A stretch of 5,780 nt of DNA, taken from assembly GCA_013002645.1 (NCBI GenBank), contig JABDJF010000619.1:1-5780 (forward strand), given 5' to 3'. The position numbers and the translations under genes are program-made. A model generated the notes under the pieces. That model had not been told where the DNA came from and made no database searches. It was given only the letters and a program-made list of their open reading frames with translations. Shown piece after piece: positions 1 through 5,499 of this stretch (position 1 is its first letter; the number at the start of each line of letters is the position of its first letter). Source of the stretch: Myxococcales bacterium (GTDB lineage: Bacteria > Myxococcota_A > Polyangia > Polyangiales > Houyiibacteriaceae).

Positions 1-22
1 CCCCAGCCTCCCGCAGTTGCCA

Positions 23-30
23 ACCAATCC
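23..30 (+). repeat. ACCAATCC motif upstream of hisIE
   Basis: The 8-mer ACCAATCC lies 23 nt before the hisIE start, in the sense orientation. Its context, AACCAATCCAACCTAG, closely resembles AACCAATCCGACTAG in the recA promoter (- strand). The function is unknown. No clear sigma-70 boxes or Shine-Dalgarno are visible in the 53 bases before hisIE. Confidence 0.4.
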
Positions 31-53
31 AACCTAGCGTACCCCCACCGCAA

Positions 54-716
54 ATGTCCCTCGACGCCCTCAAGCTCGACGATCAAGGTCTCGTCGCCGT
101 CATCGCGCAGGACGCGGAGACCGGTGAGCTTCGGATGATGGCCTACGCGAACGAGGAGGCGATTCGGCGCACTCTCGAGACGGGCTGGGCTTACTTCTTC
201 AGCCGCTCGAGGAAGCAGCTTTGGAAGAAGGGCGAGACCAGCGGCAATACGCTCGCGGTTCGGAGTGTTTGGGTCGACTGCGACGGCGACACGCTAATCT
301 ACATGGTCGATCCCTCCGGCCCTTCTTGTCACACGGGCGCTGACACTTGTTTTTTTCGGCGTCTGGACAGCAGCGGTGATGTGGTCGACGGCGACCGGGA
401 GGTCGCGCAGCCTACACTCTTGCGCCTCGAACGCACGCTTCAGGAGCGCAAGGCCTCGAATGCGGGCAAGAGCTACACGAAGGCCTTGCTTGACGGGGGC
501 CCGACCAAGGTCGACGCCAAAATCCGCGAGGAAGCCGCTGAGCTGGGTCAGTCCCTGATCGACGAATCCGACCAGCGAGTCGCCGCCGAGGCAGGCGACC
601 TCATCTATCACATGCTGGTTGGCATGGTGCTCCGAAACGTTTCATTGCGCGACCTGCTGGCGGAGCTTTCGAAGCGCTTCGGTCGCTCAGGCCACGATGA
701 GAAGAGAAGCCGCTAG
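54..716 (+). CDS. hisIE: Bifunctional phosphoribosyl-AMP cyclohydrolase / phosphoribosyl-ATP pyrophosphatase
   Basis: This enzyme catalyses two consecutive early steps of histidine biosynthesis in the cytoplasm: PR-ATP to PR-AMP (HisE part), then opening of the adenine ring (HisI part). The 220 residues match a HisI-HisE fusion. HisI covers about residues 10-105 and shows DCDGD (76-80) and SCHTGADTCF (91-100); C77, C92 and C99 are the expected zinc ligands and the Asp residues the expected Mg ligands. HisE covers about 123-208, with SYTKALLDGG (140-149), EEAAE (159-163) and EAGDLIYHMLV (179-189). The HisE helix reads KIREEAAELGQSL, where many homologues have KVGEEAxEVVIA; the acidic residues are kept. 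The ATG at 54 fits the usual HisI N-terminus. No Shine-Dalgarno is visible before it, and the frame stays open to the window edge without another ATG or GTG. The other his genes may lie upstream, outside the window. The gene converges on carD. Confidence 0.95.
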   Translation: MSLDALKLDDQGLVAVIAQDAETGELRMMAYANEEAIRRTLETGWAYFFSRSRKQLWKKGETSGNTLAVRSVWVDCDGDTLIYMVDPSGPSCHTGADTCFFRRLDSSGDVVDGDREVAQPTLLRLERTLQERKASNAGKSYTKALLDGGPTKVDAKIREEAAELGQSLIDESDQRVAAEAGDLIYHMLVGMVLRNVSLRDLLAELSKRFGRSGHDEKRSR

Positions 717-738
717 AAAAGGGGACTGTCCCCTTTTC
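716..738. terminator. Perfect palindrome acting as a likely bidirectional terminator between hisIE and carD
   Basis: Two 11-base arms (716-726 and 728-738) are perfect reverse complements around a single T at 727. The core is GGGGACTGTCCCC flanked by AAAA and TTTT. When folded, the innermost pairs must open to form a loop, leaving about 9 bp followed by TTTT on either strand. The palindrome includes the last G of the hisIE TAG (714-716) and two bases of the carD stop (TGA, 739-737). Position and shape fit a shared intrinsic terminator for two convergent genes. The U tract is only four bases, so efficiency is uncertain. The sequence also resembles dispersed palindromic repeats I recall from many GC-rich genomes (see findings). 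Confidence 0.7.
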
Positions 739-1225
739 AGTTGAGGATCTTGTCGATGTCGCGCTCGACGGTCTCCTCGCGGACTCGGCGTGCCAGGGCC
801 AGCTCGGTGATGAGCAGCTTTCGCGCCTGCTCCATGAGCTTCTTTTCGCCGTAGCTGAGCTCGCCCTTGTCGGCGCGCACTTTCGCCAAATCGCGCAAGA
901 CCTTGGCAACCTTGATAGGGGAGCCGCTCTTGAGCATCTCGGTGTATTCGCGGTAGCGCCGATTCCAGGGCTGTGACGTGACGGCCATCTCGTCTTTCTT
1001 GAGCTCTTCGAGCACCGTCTTGGCGGCGCTGCGGGACATGACCTGCCGAAGCCCCACACGATCCACTGCGTTGAGCGCGACGCGGATGGTCCCCGACTTC
1101 CCATTCACCAGCTTGAGAATGTAGAAATCGATTTTGTCGGAACCGATGAGCCGCTCCTCGATTTGAGTGATTTCGCCGACCCCGTGGGCAGGATGAACCG
1201 CTTTGTCGCCTACGCTGAAGCTCAT
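737..1225 (-). CDS. cdnL: CarD/CdnL-family RNA polymerase-binding transcription regulator
   Basis: CarD/CdnL proteins bind the RNA polymerase beta subunit and the upstream edge of the promoter bubble, and stabilise open complexes, notably at rRNA promoters. The chosen 162-residue product matches the usual length of about 160. Residues 1-60 form the Tudor-like beta-binding domain (SVGDKAVHPAHGVGEI, 4-19). The helical C-terminal part contains PWNRRYREYTEML (86-98), in which W87 corresponds to the Trp that contacts the -10 region in Mycobacterium and Myxococcus homologues, and GEKKLMEQARKLLITELALA (126-145). The frame extends to an ATG at 1357, but the family start is MSFSVGDK at 1225, where GGAGGAG (1241-1235) sits 9 nt upstream. 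The 1357 codon lies within the -35 box of the carD promoter. In myxobacteria CdnL is essential and distinct from the CarD proper that carries an AT-hook; there is no AT-hook here. Confidence 0.95.
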   Translation of the reverse strand: MSFSVGDKAVHPAHGVGEITQIEERLIGSDKIDFYILKLVNGKSGTIRVALNAVDRVGLRQVMSRSAAKTVLEELKKDEMAVTSQPWNRRYREYTEMLKSGSPIKVAKVLRDLAKVRADKGELSYGEKKLMEQARKLLITELALARRVREETVERDIDKILN

Positions 1226-1234
1226 GTAATCACT

Positions 1235-1241
1235 CTCCTCC
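1235..1241 (-). promoter_or_regulatory. Shine-Dalgarno of carD (decides the start)
   Basis: On the - strand, GGAGGAG ends 9 nt before the ATG at 1225. This strong site supports the short CarD start over the in-frame ATG at 1357. Confidence 0.85.
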
Positions 1242-1246
1242 GGTTC

Positions 1247-1279
1247 AAAAACGACGAAAACCCGCGCCGGGAGCGCGGG
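1247..1279 (-). terminator. Terminator-like hairpin in the carD 5' leader (possible attenuator)
   Basis: On the - strand, CCCGCGC (1279-1273) and GCGCGGG (1267-1261) form a perfect 7-bp, all-GC stem with a 5-nt loop. It is followed at once by TTTTCGTCGTTTTT (1260-1247). This has the form of an intrinsic terminator, yet it lies downstream of the predicted carD promoter and six nt before the Shine-Dalgarno. It could attenuate carD, end a short leader RNA, or stop read-through from recA if the real carD start site is further downstream. Confidence 0.65.
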
Positions 1280-1294
1280 CAGGAAACCCTTCGT

Positions 1295-1319
1295 CACGGG
1301 TTGTGCAACCAACTCCGTG
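1295..1319 (-). promoter_or_regulatory. 5'-proximal hairpin in the carD leader RNA
   Basis: In the - strand transcript, CACGG (1319-1315) pairs with CCGTG (1299-1295) and GTTG (1313-1310) pairs with CAAC (1303-1300). The result is 9 bp interrupted by one bulged A (1314), with a 6-nt loop. The hairpin begins about 3 nt after the predicted transcription start. An alternative, exclusive pairing is AACCC (1302-1298) with GGGTT (1289-1285). The structure is seen in the sequence; any regulatory role is inferred. Confidence 0.5.
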
Positions 1320-1328
1320 CACCTGTTC

Positions 1329-1357
1329 TGTATAGCAAATGCCGGCCCGAAAGTCAA
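1329..1357 (-). promoter_or_regulatory. Sigma-70-type promoter of carD
   Basis: On the - strand, TTGACT (1357-1352) and TATACA (1334-1329) are separated by exactly 17 nt, close to the ideal housekeeping promoter. Transcription should start near 1322, giving a leader of about 97 nt before the carD ATG. The spacing and both hexamers make this the clearest promoter in the window, so carD probably does not depend on recA transcription. Confidence 0.75.
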
Positions 1358-1368
1358 CGCTTACTTTT

Positions 1369-1409
1369 CGAAAAAGCCCTTTGATTTCAATAGTTTGAAG
1401 GCTTTTTCG
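1369..1409 (-). terminator. Likely intrinsic terminator after recA
   Basis: CGAAAAAGCC (1369-1378) and GGCTTTTTCG (1400-1409) are perfect 10-base inverted repeats. Between them a nested stem, TTCAA (1386-1390) with TTGAA (1395-1399), can form. Read on the - strand, a GCC/GGC stem is followed by TTTTTCG, which fits a terminator about 50 nt after the recA stop. A second dyad, CCGAC (1434-1438) with GTCGG (1448-1452) around CCGGCCGG, lies about 10 nt after the recA stop and lacks a U run. The terminator ends only 11 bp before the carD -35 box. Confidence 0.55.
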
Positions 1410-1461
1410 TGACCGATTCAGGATTCGGATCAACCGACGCCGGCCGGGTCGGAAAATGCGT

Positions 1462-2553
1462 TCAGTTCGGGCGCGGGCGTTTACTCGCGCCGCCCTTGGC
1501 GGGCGCCGGGGCGGCTGCTTTGGGTTCCTCGGACTCTGGCGAGGTGGGCCCTTCCTCTTCGATGAGACCATGCTTTCGCATCAGCTCGAGCTCCACTGCC
1601 GCAAGAATGTCGGGATGCTCTTCTAGAAAGGTGCGCGCGTTGTCGCGGCCCTGGCCGACGCGCTCTTCACCGTAGCTGTACCAAGCGCCCGACTTGTTGA
1701 TGATGCCGGCTTCGACGCCGAGATCGAGCACGTCGCCGGTGCGGCTGATGCCTTTGCCGAAGAGAATGTCGAACTCGCAGAGACGAAACGGAGGGGCAAG
1801 CTTGTTTTTGACGACTTTGACGCGACAACGGTTGCCGACCGCCGCGTCGCCGACTTTGATGGTGCCGATGCGGCGAATGTCGAGACGCTGCGAGGCGTAG
1901 AACTTGAGCGCGTTGCCACCGCTGGTCGTTTCAGGGCTTCCGAACATGACCCCAATTTTCATGCGGATCTGGTTGATGAAGAACAATGTAGTGTGGCTCT
2001 TCTGAAGGTTGCCGGTGAGCTTTCGAAGCGCCTGGCTCATCAAGCGCGCTTGAAGGCCAACGTGGCTGTCGCCCATCTCGCCTTCGATCTCGGCCCGGGG
2101 GACCAGAGCGGCCACCGAGTCGATGACGATCATGTCGACCGCGCCCGAGCGGACCAGAGTGTCGGCAATTTCGAGAGCCTGCTCGCCGTTGTCGGGCTGG
2201 CTGACCAGGAGCTCGTCGACGTTCACGCCCAGTTTGCGAGCATAGTTCGGGTCGAGGGCATGCTCGGCGTCGATGAAGGCTGCAATGCCGCCTTTTTTCT
2301 GGCACTCGGCGATCGCATGGAGGGTCAGCGTCGTCTTGCCGCTCGACTCCGGGCCATAGATCTCGACGATGCGGCCCCTCGGATACCCCCCCACGCCGAG
2401 GGCGAGGTCGAGGGAGATCGCCCCGCTTGAAATGACCGGAACCTCGATTTTGACGGACTCGTCGCCCAGGCGCATGATCGCGCCCTTTCCGTAGGCTTTC
2501 TCAATGGTTCCGAGGGCTAGGTTGAGGGCTTTTTCGCGGGTCGAGTCGGCCAT
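1462..2553 (-). CDS. recA: Recombinase A
   Basis: RecA forms ATP-dependent filaments on single-stranded DNA, drives strand exchange in recombinational repair, and stimulates LexA self-cleavage in the SOS response. The 363-residue protein is full length. The Walker A motif is GPESSGKT (67-74), the catalytic Glu is E97 in FIDAEHALD, and Walker B is MIVIDS (141-146). Loop L1 contains EGEMGDSH (157-164), and loop L2 covers about 194-212 (NQIRMKIGVMFGSPETT). The ATG at 2553 is preceded by AAAGGAA (2568-2562) with about 8 nt spacing. The tail is acidic at 332-344, then Ala/Pro-rich, and ends in a basic KRPRPN. There is no intein. Upstream are a promoter and a LexA-like box, so SOS induction is likely. 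cinA lies 195 bp upstream on the same strand, a common arrangement. Confidence 0.98.
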   Translation of the reverse strand: MADSTREKALNLALGTIEKAYGKGAIMRLGDESVKIEVPVISSGAISLDLALGVGGYPRGRIVEIYGPESSGKTTLTLHAIAECQKKGGIAAFIDAEHALDPNYARKLGVNVDELLVSQPDNGEQALEIADTLVRSGAVDMIVIDSVAALVPRAEIEGEMGDSHVGLQARLMSQALRKLTGNLQKSHTTLFFINQIRMKIGVMFGSPETTSGGNALKFYASQRLDIRRIGTIKVGDAAVGNRCRVKVVKNKLAPPFRLCEFDILFGKGISRTGDVLDLGVEAGIINKSGAWYSYGEERVGQGRDNARTFLEEHPDILAAVELELMRKHGLIEEEGPTSPESEEPKAAAPAPAKGGASKRPRPN

Positions 2554-2579
2554 GACGTGAATTCCTTTGGGTGAAAAGA

Positions 2580-2596
2580 CCTGAACATCCGTCTAG
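2580..2596 (-). promoter_or_regulatory. Putative LexA operator of recA
   Basis: The - strand sequence CTAGACGGATGTTCAGG is an imperfect dyad (CTnnAC-N4-GTTCAG). It agrees at 14 of 17 positions with the Myxococcus xanthus LexA consensus as I remember it, CTRHAMRYBYGTTCAGS. It lies 27 bp before the recA ATG and overlaps the likely -10/start region, where a repressor would block transcription. The consensus is from memory and no matrix score was computed. Confidence 0.6.
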
Positions 2597-2618
2597 TCGG
2601 ATTGGTTATACTAGTCAA
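2590..2618 (-). promoter_or_regulatory. Putative recA promoter
   Basis: On the - strand, TTGACT (2618-2613) is a near-consensus -35 box. At 17 nt spacing the -10 would be TAGACG (2595-2590), a weak match that lies inside the LexA-like box. An alternative -10 is TATAAC (2610-2605), a better hexamer but with a poor -35 (TCCTCG). With either choice the LexA-like site overlaps or adjoins the start point. The -35 is the same TTGACT as in the carD promoter. Confidence 0.55.
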
Positions 2619-2638
2619 GTTCGTGTCCGAGGATTGGT
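2599..2638 (-). repeat. Direct repeat ACCAATCC flanking the recA -35 box
   Basis: ACCAATCC occurs twice on the - strand, at 2638-2631 and 2606-2599. The copies are 32 bp apart start to start, close to three helical turns, one upstream of the -35 and one within the spacer. A third copy lies upstream of hisIE. A shorter direct repeat, GACTAG, occurs at 2616-2611 and 2598-2593, 18 bp apart. The phasing would suit an activator or repressor dimer, but no known regulator was recognised. Confidence 0.45.
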
Positions 2639-2657
2639 GACAAAGGTGCCGGTCACT
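2636..2657. repeat. Small imperfect palindrome between cinA and recA
   Basis: GTGAC (2637-2641) and GTCAC (2652-2656) form inverted arms, extended by a G-T wobble, around AAAGGTGCCG. The wording resembles the GGTGACAGGCACC-like dispersed palindromes I recall in GC-rich genomes. It may be a degenerate copy of such a repeat. It is short, and chance is possible. Confidence 0.3.
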
Positions 2658-2696
2658 CCCCCCGAGCCCGCATAGGACCGTAACCTACCTCGACCA

Positions 2697-2714
2697 GCCC
2701 TCGGCAGCGAGGGC
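2697..2714 (-). terminator. GC-rich hairpin after cinA (weak terminator candidate)
   Basis: GCCCTCG (2697-2703) and CGAGGGC (2708-2714) form a perfect 7-bp stem with a GCAG tetraloop, 35 nt beyond the cinA stop. No U run follows on the - strand, so intrinsic termination is doubtful. It could end cinA transcription with Rho, stabilise the mRNA 3' end, or let read-through into recA continue. Confidence 0.35.
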
Positions 2715-2748
2715 AGACCGACGTGGCACCCGCGACACAGGCGTCAGC

Positions 2749-4008
2749 TCAGCGCTCGGCGAGGTCGAGGTTGCGCCCCAAAGCGGCGCGCCGCACGAGC
2801 TCCAGCGCTACGTACGACGCTAAGATCTGAACCCGTTCGCGTCCCCAAGGGAGCTTTCGGTGTTTGGTGATCGTCCGCTCGCCGCGGCGCGCCAGGCCAA
2901 ACCAAATCGTCCCGACCGGCTTGTCCTCGGTGCCGCCTTCGGGCCCGGCAATGCCGGTGATCGAAACTGCGATATCGGCACCGGACACGCGTAGCGCACC
3001 TTCGGCCATGGCCGCGGCGGTCTCCGCGCTCACCGCGCCGTGTGCCCGCAGAATCTCCGCGCCCACCCCGAGCACTGCCTCCTTGGCGCTGTTCGCATAG
3101 ACGACGGCATCGAGCAGCAGGTAGCTCGACGCGCCGGATGCCCGCGTGAGCATTTCGCCCACCCGTCCCCCGGTGCACGATTCGGCAACGGCCAGCGTCT
3201 TGCCCTCGTCTCGAAGCGCCTTGCCCACCGCTTCGGGGAAGGAATCCGCACGTCCCCCAAAGACCGCATCCCCGAGAAGCGTCCGGACCTCCTCCGCGAT
3301 GGCCTCCGATCGCCGTTCCGCTTCCGCTGCGGAATCGGCGCGCACGTGGACCTTGACCTCGATCTCGGGAAAGTGCGCGCGATAGCCGAGGGTCAAGCCT
3401 TCGTGCTTCTCCTCGAGCCGGCGAAGCGCCTGAGCCACACCGGACTCCGTCATCCCGAATGTGCGAATGTGCACCTGATGGGTTCGGGGCTCTGCGAGCG
3501 CGGCGATCGCAGGGACGATCGATTCTCGAAAGATGTGCTTCATTTCCCGGGGCACGCCCGGAACGAAGAAGAACCGCGCTGCTCCGAGACCCAATGCAAA
3601 GCCCGGCGCGGTGCCCACGGGGTTTGCGAGGACCCGCGCGCCCTCCGGAAAGTCGCCCTGCTTGGCGTTCGATTCGGGCATCACCCGGCCGAACGCTTTG
3701 AATTTCTGCCGAATCCCTTCGACGACGCGTTCGTCACGGCGAAGCTCGACGCCCGCGGCCGTGGCAGCCGCCGCGGTGGTGAGATCATCAGACGTCGGCC
3801 CGAGCCCGCCCGTCACGACGACGACTTGGTTCGTCTCTGCAAAGCGTCGAATCAGCGTCACGATTCGATCGAGTCGATCGTCGACGGTGGCGTGCTCGAC
3901 GACGTCGAATCCAAGCTTGGTCAGCTCTTCGCCGAGCCACGCGGCGTTTGTATTCACCAACTCACCACGGGTGAGCTCGGTGCCAATCGATAACACTGCG
4001 GCGGTCAT
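2749..4008 (-). CDS. cinA: CinA-family protein (nicotinamide mononucleotide deamidase / ADP-ribose pyrophosphatase-like)
   Basis: CinA proteins recycle pyridine nucleotides. The C-terminal PncC-type domain deamidates NMN, and the N-terminal MoCF/COG1058 domain is linked to ADP-ribose pyrophosphatase activity in characterised homologues. In naturally competent bacteria cinA is co-expressed with recA. The 419 residues show MTAAVLSIGTELTRGELVNT (1-20), TGGLGPTSDD (66-75), FVPGVPREM (148-156), a connector of about 170-255, and a C-terminal domain with AESCTGG (275-281), TGIAGPEGGT (351-360) and PVGTIWFGL (364-372). The frame extends to an ATG at 4290, but that part overlaps the divergent peptidase gene and has no family match. 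The ATG at 4008 gives the normal CinA N-terminus. Its Shine-Dalgarno is poor, and an ATG at 4053 is a less likely alternative. recA follows after 195 bp with its own promoter. Confidence 0.95.
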   Translation of the reverse strand: MTAAVLSIGTELTRGELVNTNAAWLGEELTKLGFDVVEHATVDDRLDRIVTLIRRFAETNQVVVVTGGLGPTSDDLTTAAAATAAGVELRRDERVVEGIRQKFKAFGRVMPESNAKQGDFPEGARVLANPVGTAPGFALGLGAARFFFVPGVPREMKHIFRESIVPAIAALAEPRTHQVHIRTFGMTESGVAQALRRLEEKHEGLTLGYRAHFPEIEVKVHVRADSAAEAERRSEAIAEEVRTLLGDAVFGGRADSFPEAVGKALRDEGKTLAVAESCTGGRVGEMLTRASGASSYLLLDAVVYANSAKEAVLGVGAEILRAHGAVSAETAAAMAEGALRVSGADIAVSITGIAGPEGGTEDKPVGTIWFGLARRGERTITKHRKLPWGRERVQILASYVALELVRRAALGRNLDLAER

Positions 4009-4122
4009 GCGGGTCGGGGAGTGTCGCAAAAGCCGGACCGCCGTCAACCGCATTGCCCTCAGGGGTGAATGTGGTAGCGACGGTGGAAGCTTTTCCGAGT
4101 TTCGCGCGTTGATGGGAGTCAG
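4009..4122. promoter_or_regulatory. Divergent spacer between cinA and the M16 peptidase operon
   Basis: This 114-bp spacer must hold promoters for both directions. For cinA, TTGACG (4047-4042, - strand) lies 16 nt from GACACT (4025-4020). The -10 is weak and would start transcription only a few bases before the ATG, matching the missing Shine-Dalgarno. For the peptidase, no convincing -35/-10 pair is visible; GGGAG (4114-4118) is its ribosome-binding site, 4 nt before the ATG. Confidence 0.3.
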
Positions 4123-5499
4123 ATGAACCGGACACTGATGGGTACCGCATGGGGGGTGCTGGTCGCCGCTGCGACTCTCTTCGTAGGAACCGATGCGGTT
4201 GCGGAACAGAATGCGGCCGCGCTCTCCAATCTGCAGGTGAGCCGTGCGTCGCTCGAGAACGGCCTGCGCGTGGTCATGAACCCAGACCATACGGTTCCGA
4301 CCGTGGCCATCTCGGTCTACTACGACGTCGGCTCACGCAACGAGGCCAAAGGGCGCTCGGGCTTCGCGCACCTGTTCGAGCACATGATGTTTCAGGGCTC
4401 GGCCAACGTCGGCAAGGGTGAGCACTTCAGCCTGATCATCAACCGCGGGGGCAGCGCGAACGGCACCACCAGCAACGACCGCACCAATTATTTCGAGACC
4501 CTGCCCTCGAACGAGCTCGCCCTGGGGCTCTGGCTCGAAGCGGACCGTATGCGATCGCTGTCGATCACACAGGAGAACTTCGAGAACCAGCGAATGACCG
4601 TCATGGAAGAGCGCCGCCAGCGAATCGACAACCAGCCTTACATTCCGAGCATGCTGCGCATCAACGAGCTCGCGTATGGCGACTACTGGCCCTACGCGCA
4701 CTCGACGATCGGCGACATGCAGGACCTGATCGATGCGCCGCTCGAAGCGGTCCAGGAGTTCTTCGATACGTACTACGCGCCAAACAACGCAGTCGTCAGT
4801 ATCAGCGGCGACTTCAGCCCCGAGGAGGCGATGCAACTCGTCCAGAAATACTTCGGCGAGATCCCGGCGCGTGAGACCCCGGCGTTCGTGGAGCCGGCGC
4901 CGCCCGTTCAGAACGCAGAGCGCACCGAGACGATGTACGACGCCAACGCGACCCTCCCGGCGTTCCATTTCGCGTACCAGATCCCGCCGAACCGATCTCC
5001 CGATCACTACGCGCTCGAGATTCTCGCCCTGGTGCTGGGCGATGGCGAATCGAGCCGGCTCTACCAATCTCTCGTTAAAGAGAAGGAGATCTGCCAGGAC
5101 ATCGCCATTGGGACGGATGACCGACGCGGTCCGGATTTGTTTTCGGCTTGGGCAGTGATGGCGAGCGGGCACGCCCCCAAAGAAGCGCAGGAGGCGATTT
5201 TGGCTGAGCTCGCGGCGATCGCCGAGAAGGGCGTGACAGATCGCGAGCTCGAAAAGGCCAAGAACCGAATCCACGCGGCCTTCGTCTTCGGCCTCCAGTC
5301 GAACATGTCGCGCTCGCAGCGTCTCGCCGAATACGAGCTCTACTGGGGCGATGCGAACCTGCTCAAGCTGGAGCTCGACTATTACCTCGCGGTGTCGGCC
5401 GAGGACGTCAAGCGCGTGGCGAGCACCTATTTCGGGGCCAATCGACGCACGGTGCTCGACGTTCAGCCTGGCCCAGCCCCCGATTCGAAGGAGAAATGA
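4123..5499 (+). CDS. Exported M16-family zinc metallopeptidase
   Basis: M16B peptidases are two-domain zinc proteases of about 450 residues that assemble as homo- or heterodimers into a closed chamber and cleave peptides or small proteins. The 458-residue product has a Sec signal peptide (hydrophobic stretch about 8-22, likely cleavage AVA-EQ after residue 27), so a periplasmic location is expected. The inverted zinc motif HLFEH is at 83-87. The distal Glu is E162 or E163 in VMEERRQRIDNQPY (160-173). The C-terminal domain (about 235-450) includes FHFAYQIPP (281-289) and the conserved ESSRLYQSLVKEKEI (309-323), which carries the Arg/Tyr typical of the substrate-binding half. All catalytic residues seem intact. 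The start at 4123 has GGGAG 4 nt upstream and gives a proper n-region. The stop overlaps the next gene (TGATG), so the two are translationally coupled. The substrate is unknown. Confidence 0.93.
   Translation: MNRTLMGTAWGVLVAAATLFVGTDAVAEQNAAALSNLQVSRASLENGLRVVMNPDHTVPTVAISVYYDVGSRNEAKGRSGFAHLFEHMMFQGSANVGKGEHFSLIINRGGSANGTTSNDRTNYFETLPSNELALGLWLEADRMRSLSITQENFENQRMTVMEERRQRIDNQPYIPSMLRINELAYGDYWPYAHSTIGDMQDLIDAPLEAVQEFFDTYYAPNNAVVSISGDFSPEEAMQLVQKYFGEIPARETPAFVEPAPPVQNAERTETMYDANATLPAFHFAYQIPPNRSPDHYALEILALVLGDGESSRLYQSLVKEKEICQDIAIGTDDRRGPDLFSAWAVMASGHAPKEAQEAILAELAAIAEKGVTDRELEKAKNRIHAAFVFGLQSNMSRSQRLAEYELYWGDANLLKLELDYYLAVSAEDVKRVASTYFGANRRTVLDVQPGPAPDSKEK
5488..5493 (+). promoter_or_regulatory. 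Shine-Dalgarno of the second M16 gene
   Basis: AAGGAG ends 5 nt before the ATG at 5499 and only 2 nt before the adjoining ATG at 5496. The 5-nt spacing favours 5499. The site lies inside the last codons of the first peptidase. Confidence 0.7.

Noticed and set aside
1226..1357. 44-residue N-terminal extension of CarD
   Set aside because: The ATG at 1357 lies in the -35 box of the predicted promoter, the extension has no family match, and a strong Shine-Dalgarno precedes the ATG at 1225.
3040..3993. 317-codon open frame on the + strand
   Set aside because: It is antisense to cinA, whose motifs are clear; the translation has no family features.
4053..4080. TTGCCC-N16-TAGCGA as a promoter for the M16 operon
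   Set aside because: The -10 matches the consensus at only two positions; it is not distinguishable from chance.
4009..4290. 94-residue N-terminal extension of CinA
   Set aside because: It would overlap the divergent peptidase gene and precedes the standard CinA N-terminus (TAAVLSIGTEL).
5496..5498. ATG at 5496 as the start of the second M16 gene
   Set aside because: It is only 2 nt after AAGGAG; the adjoining ATG at 5499 has better spacing. The difference is one residue and remains uncertain.
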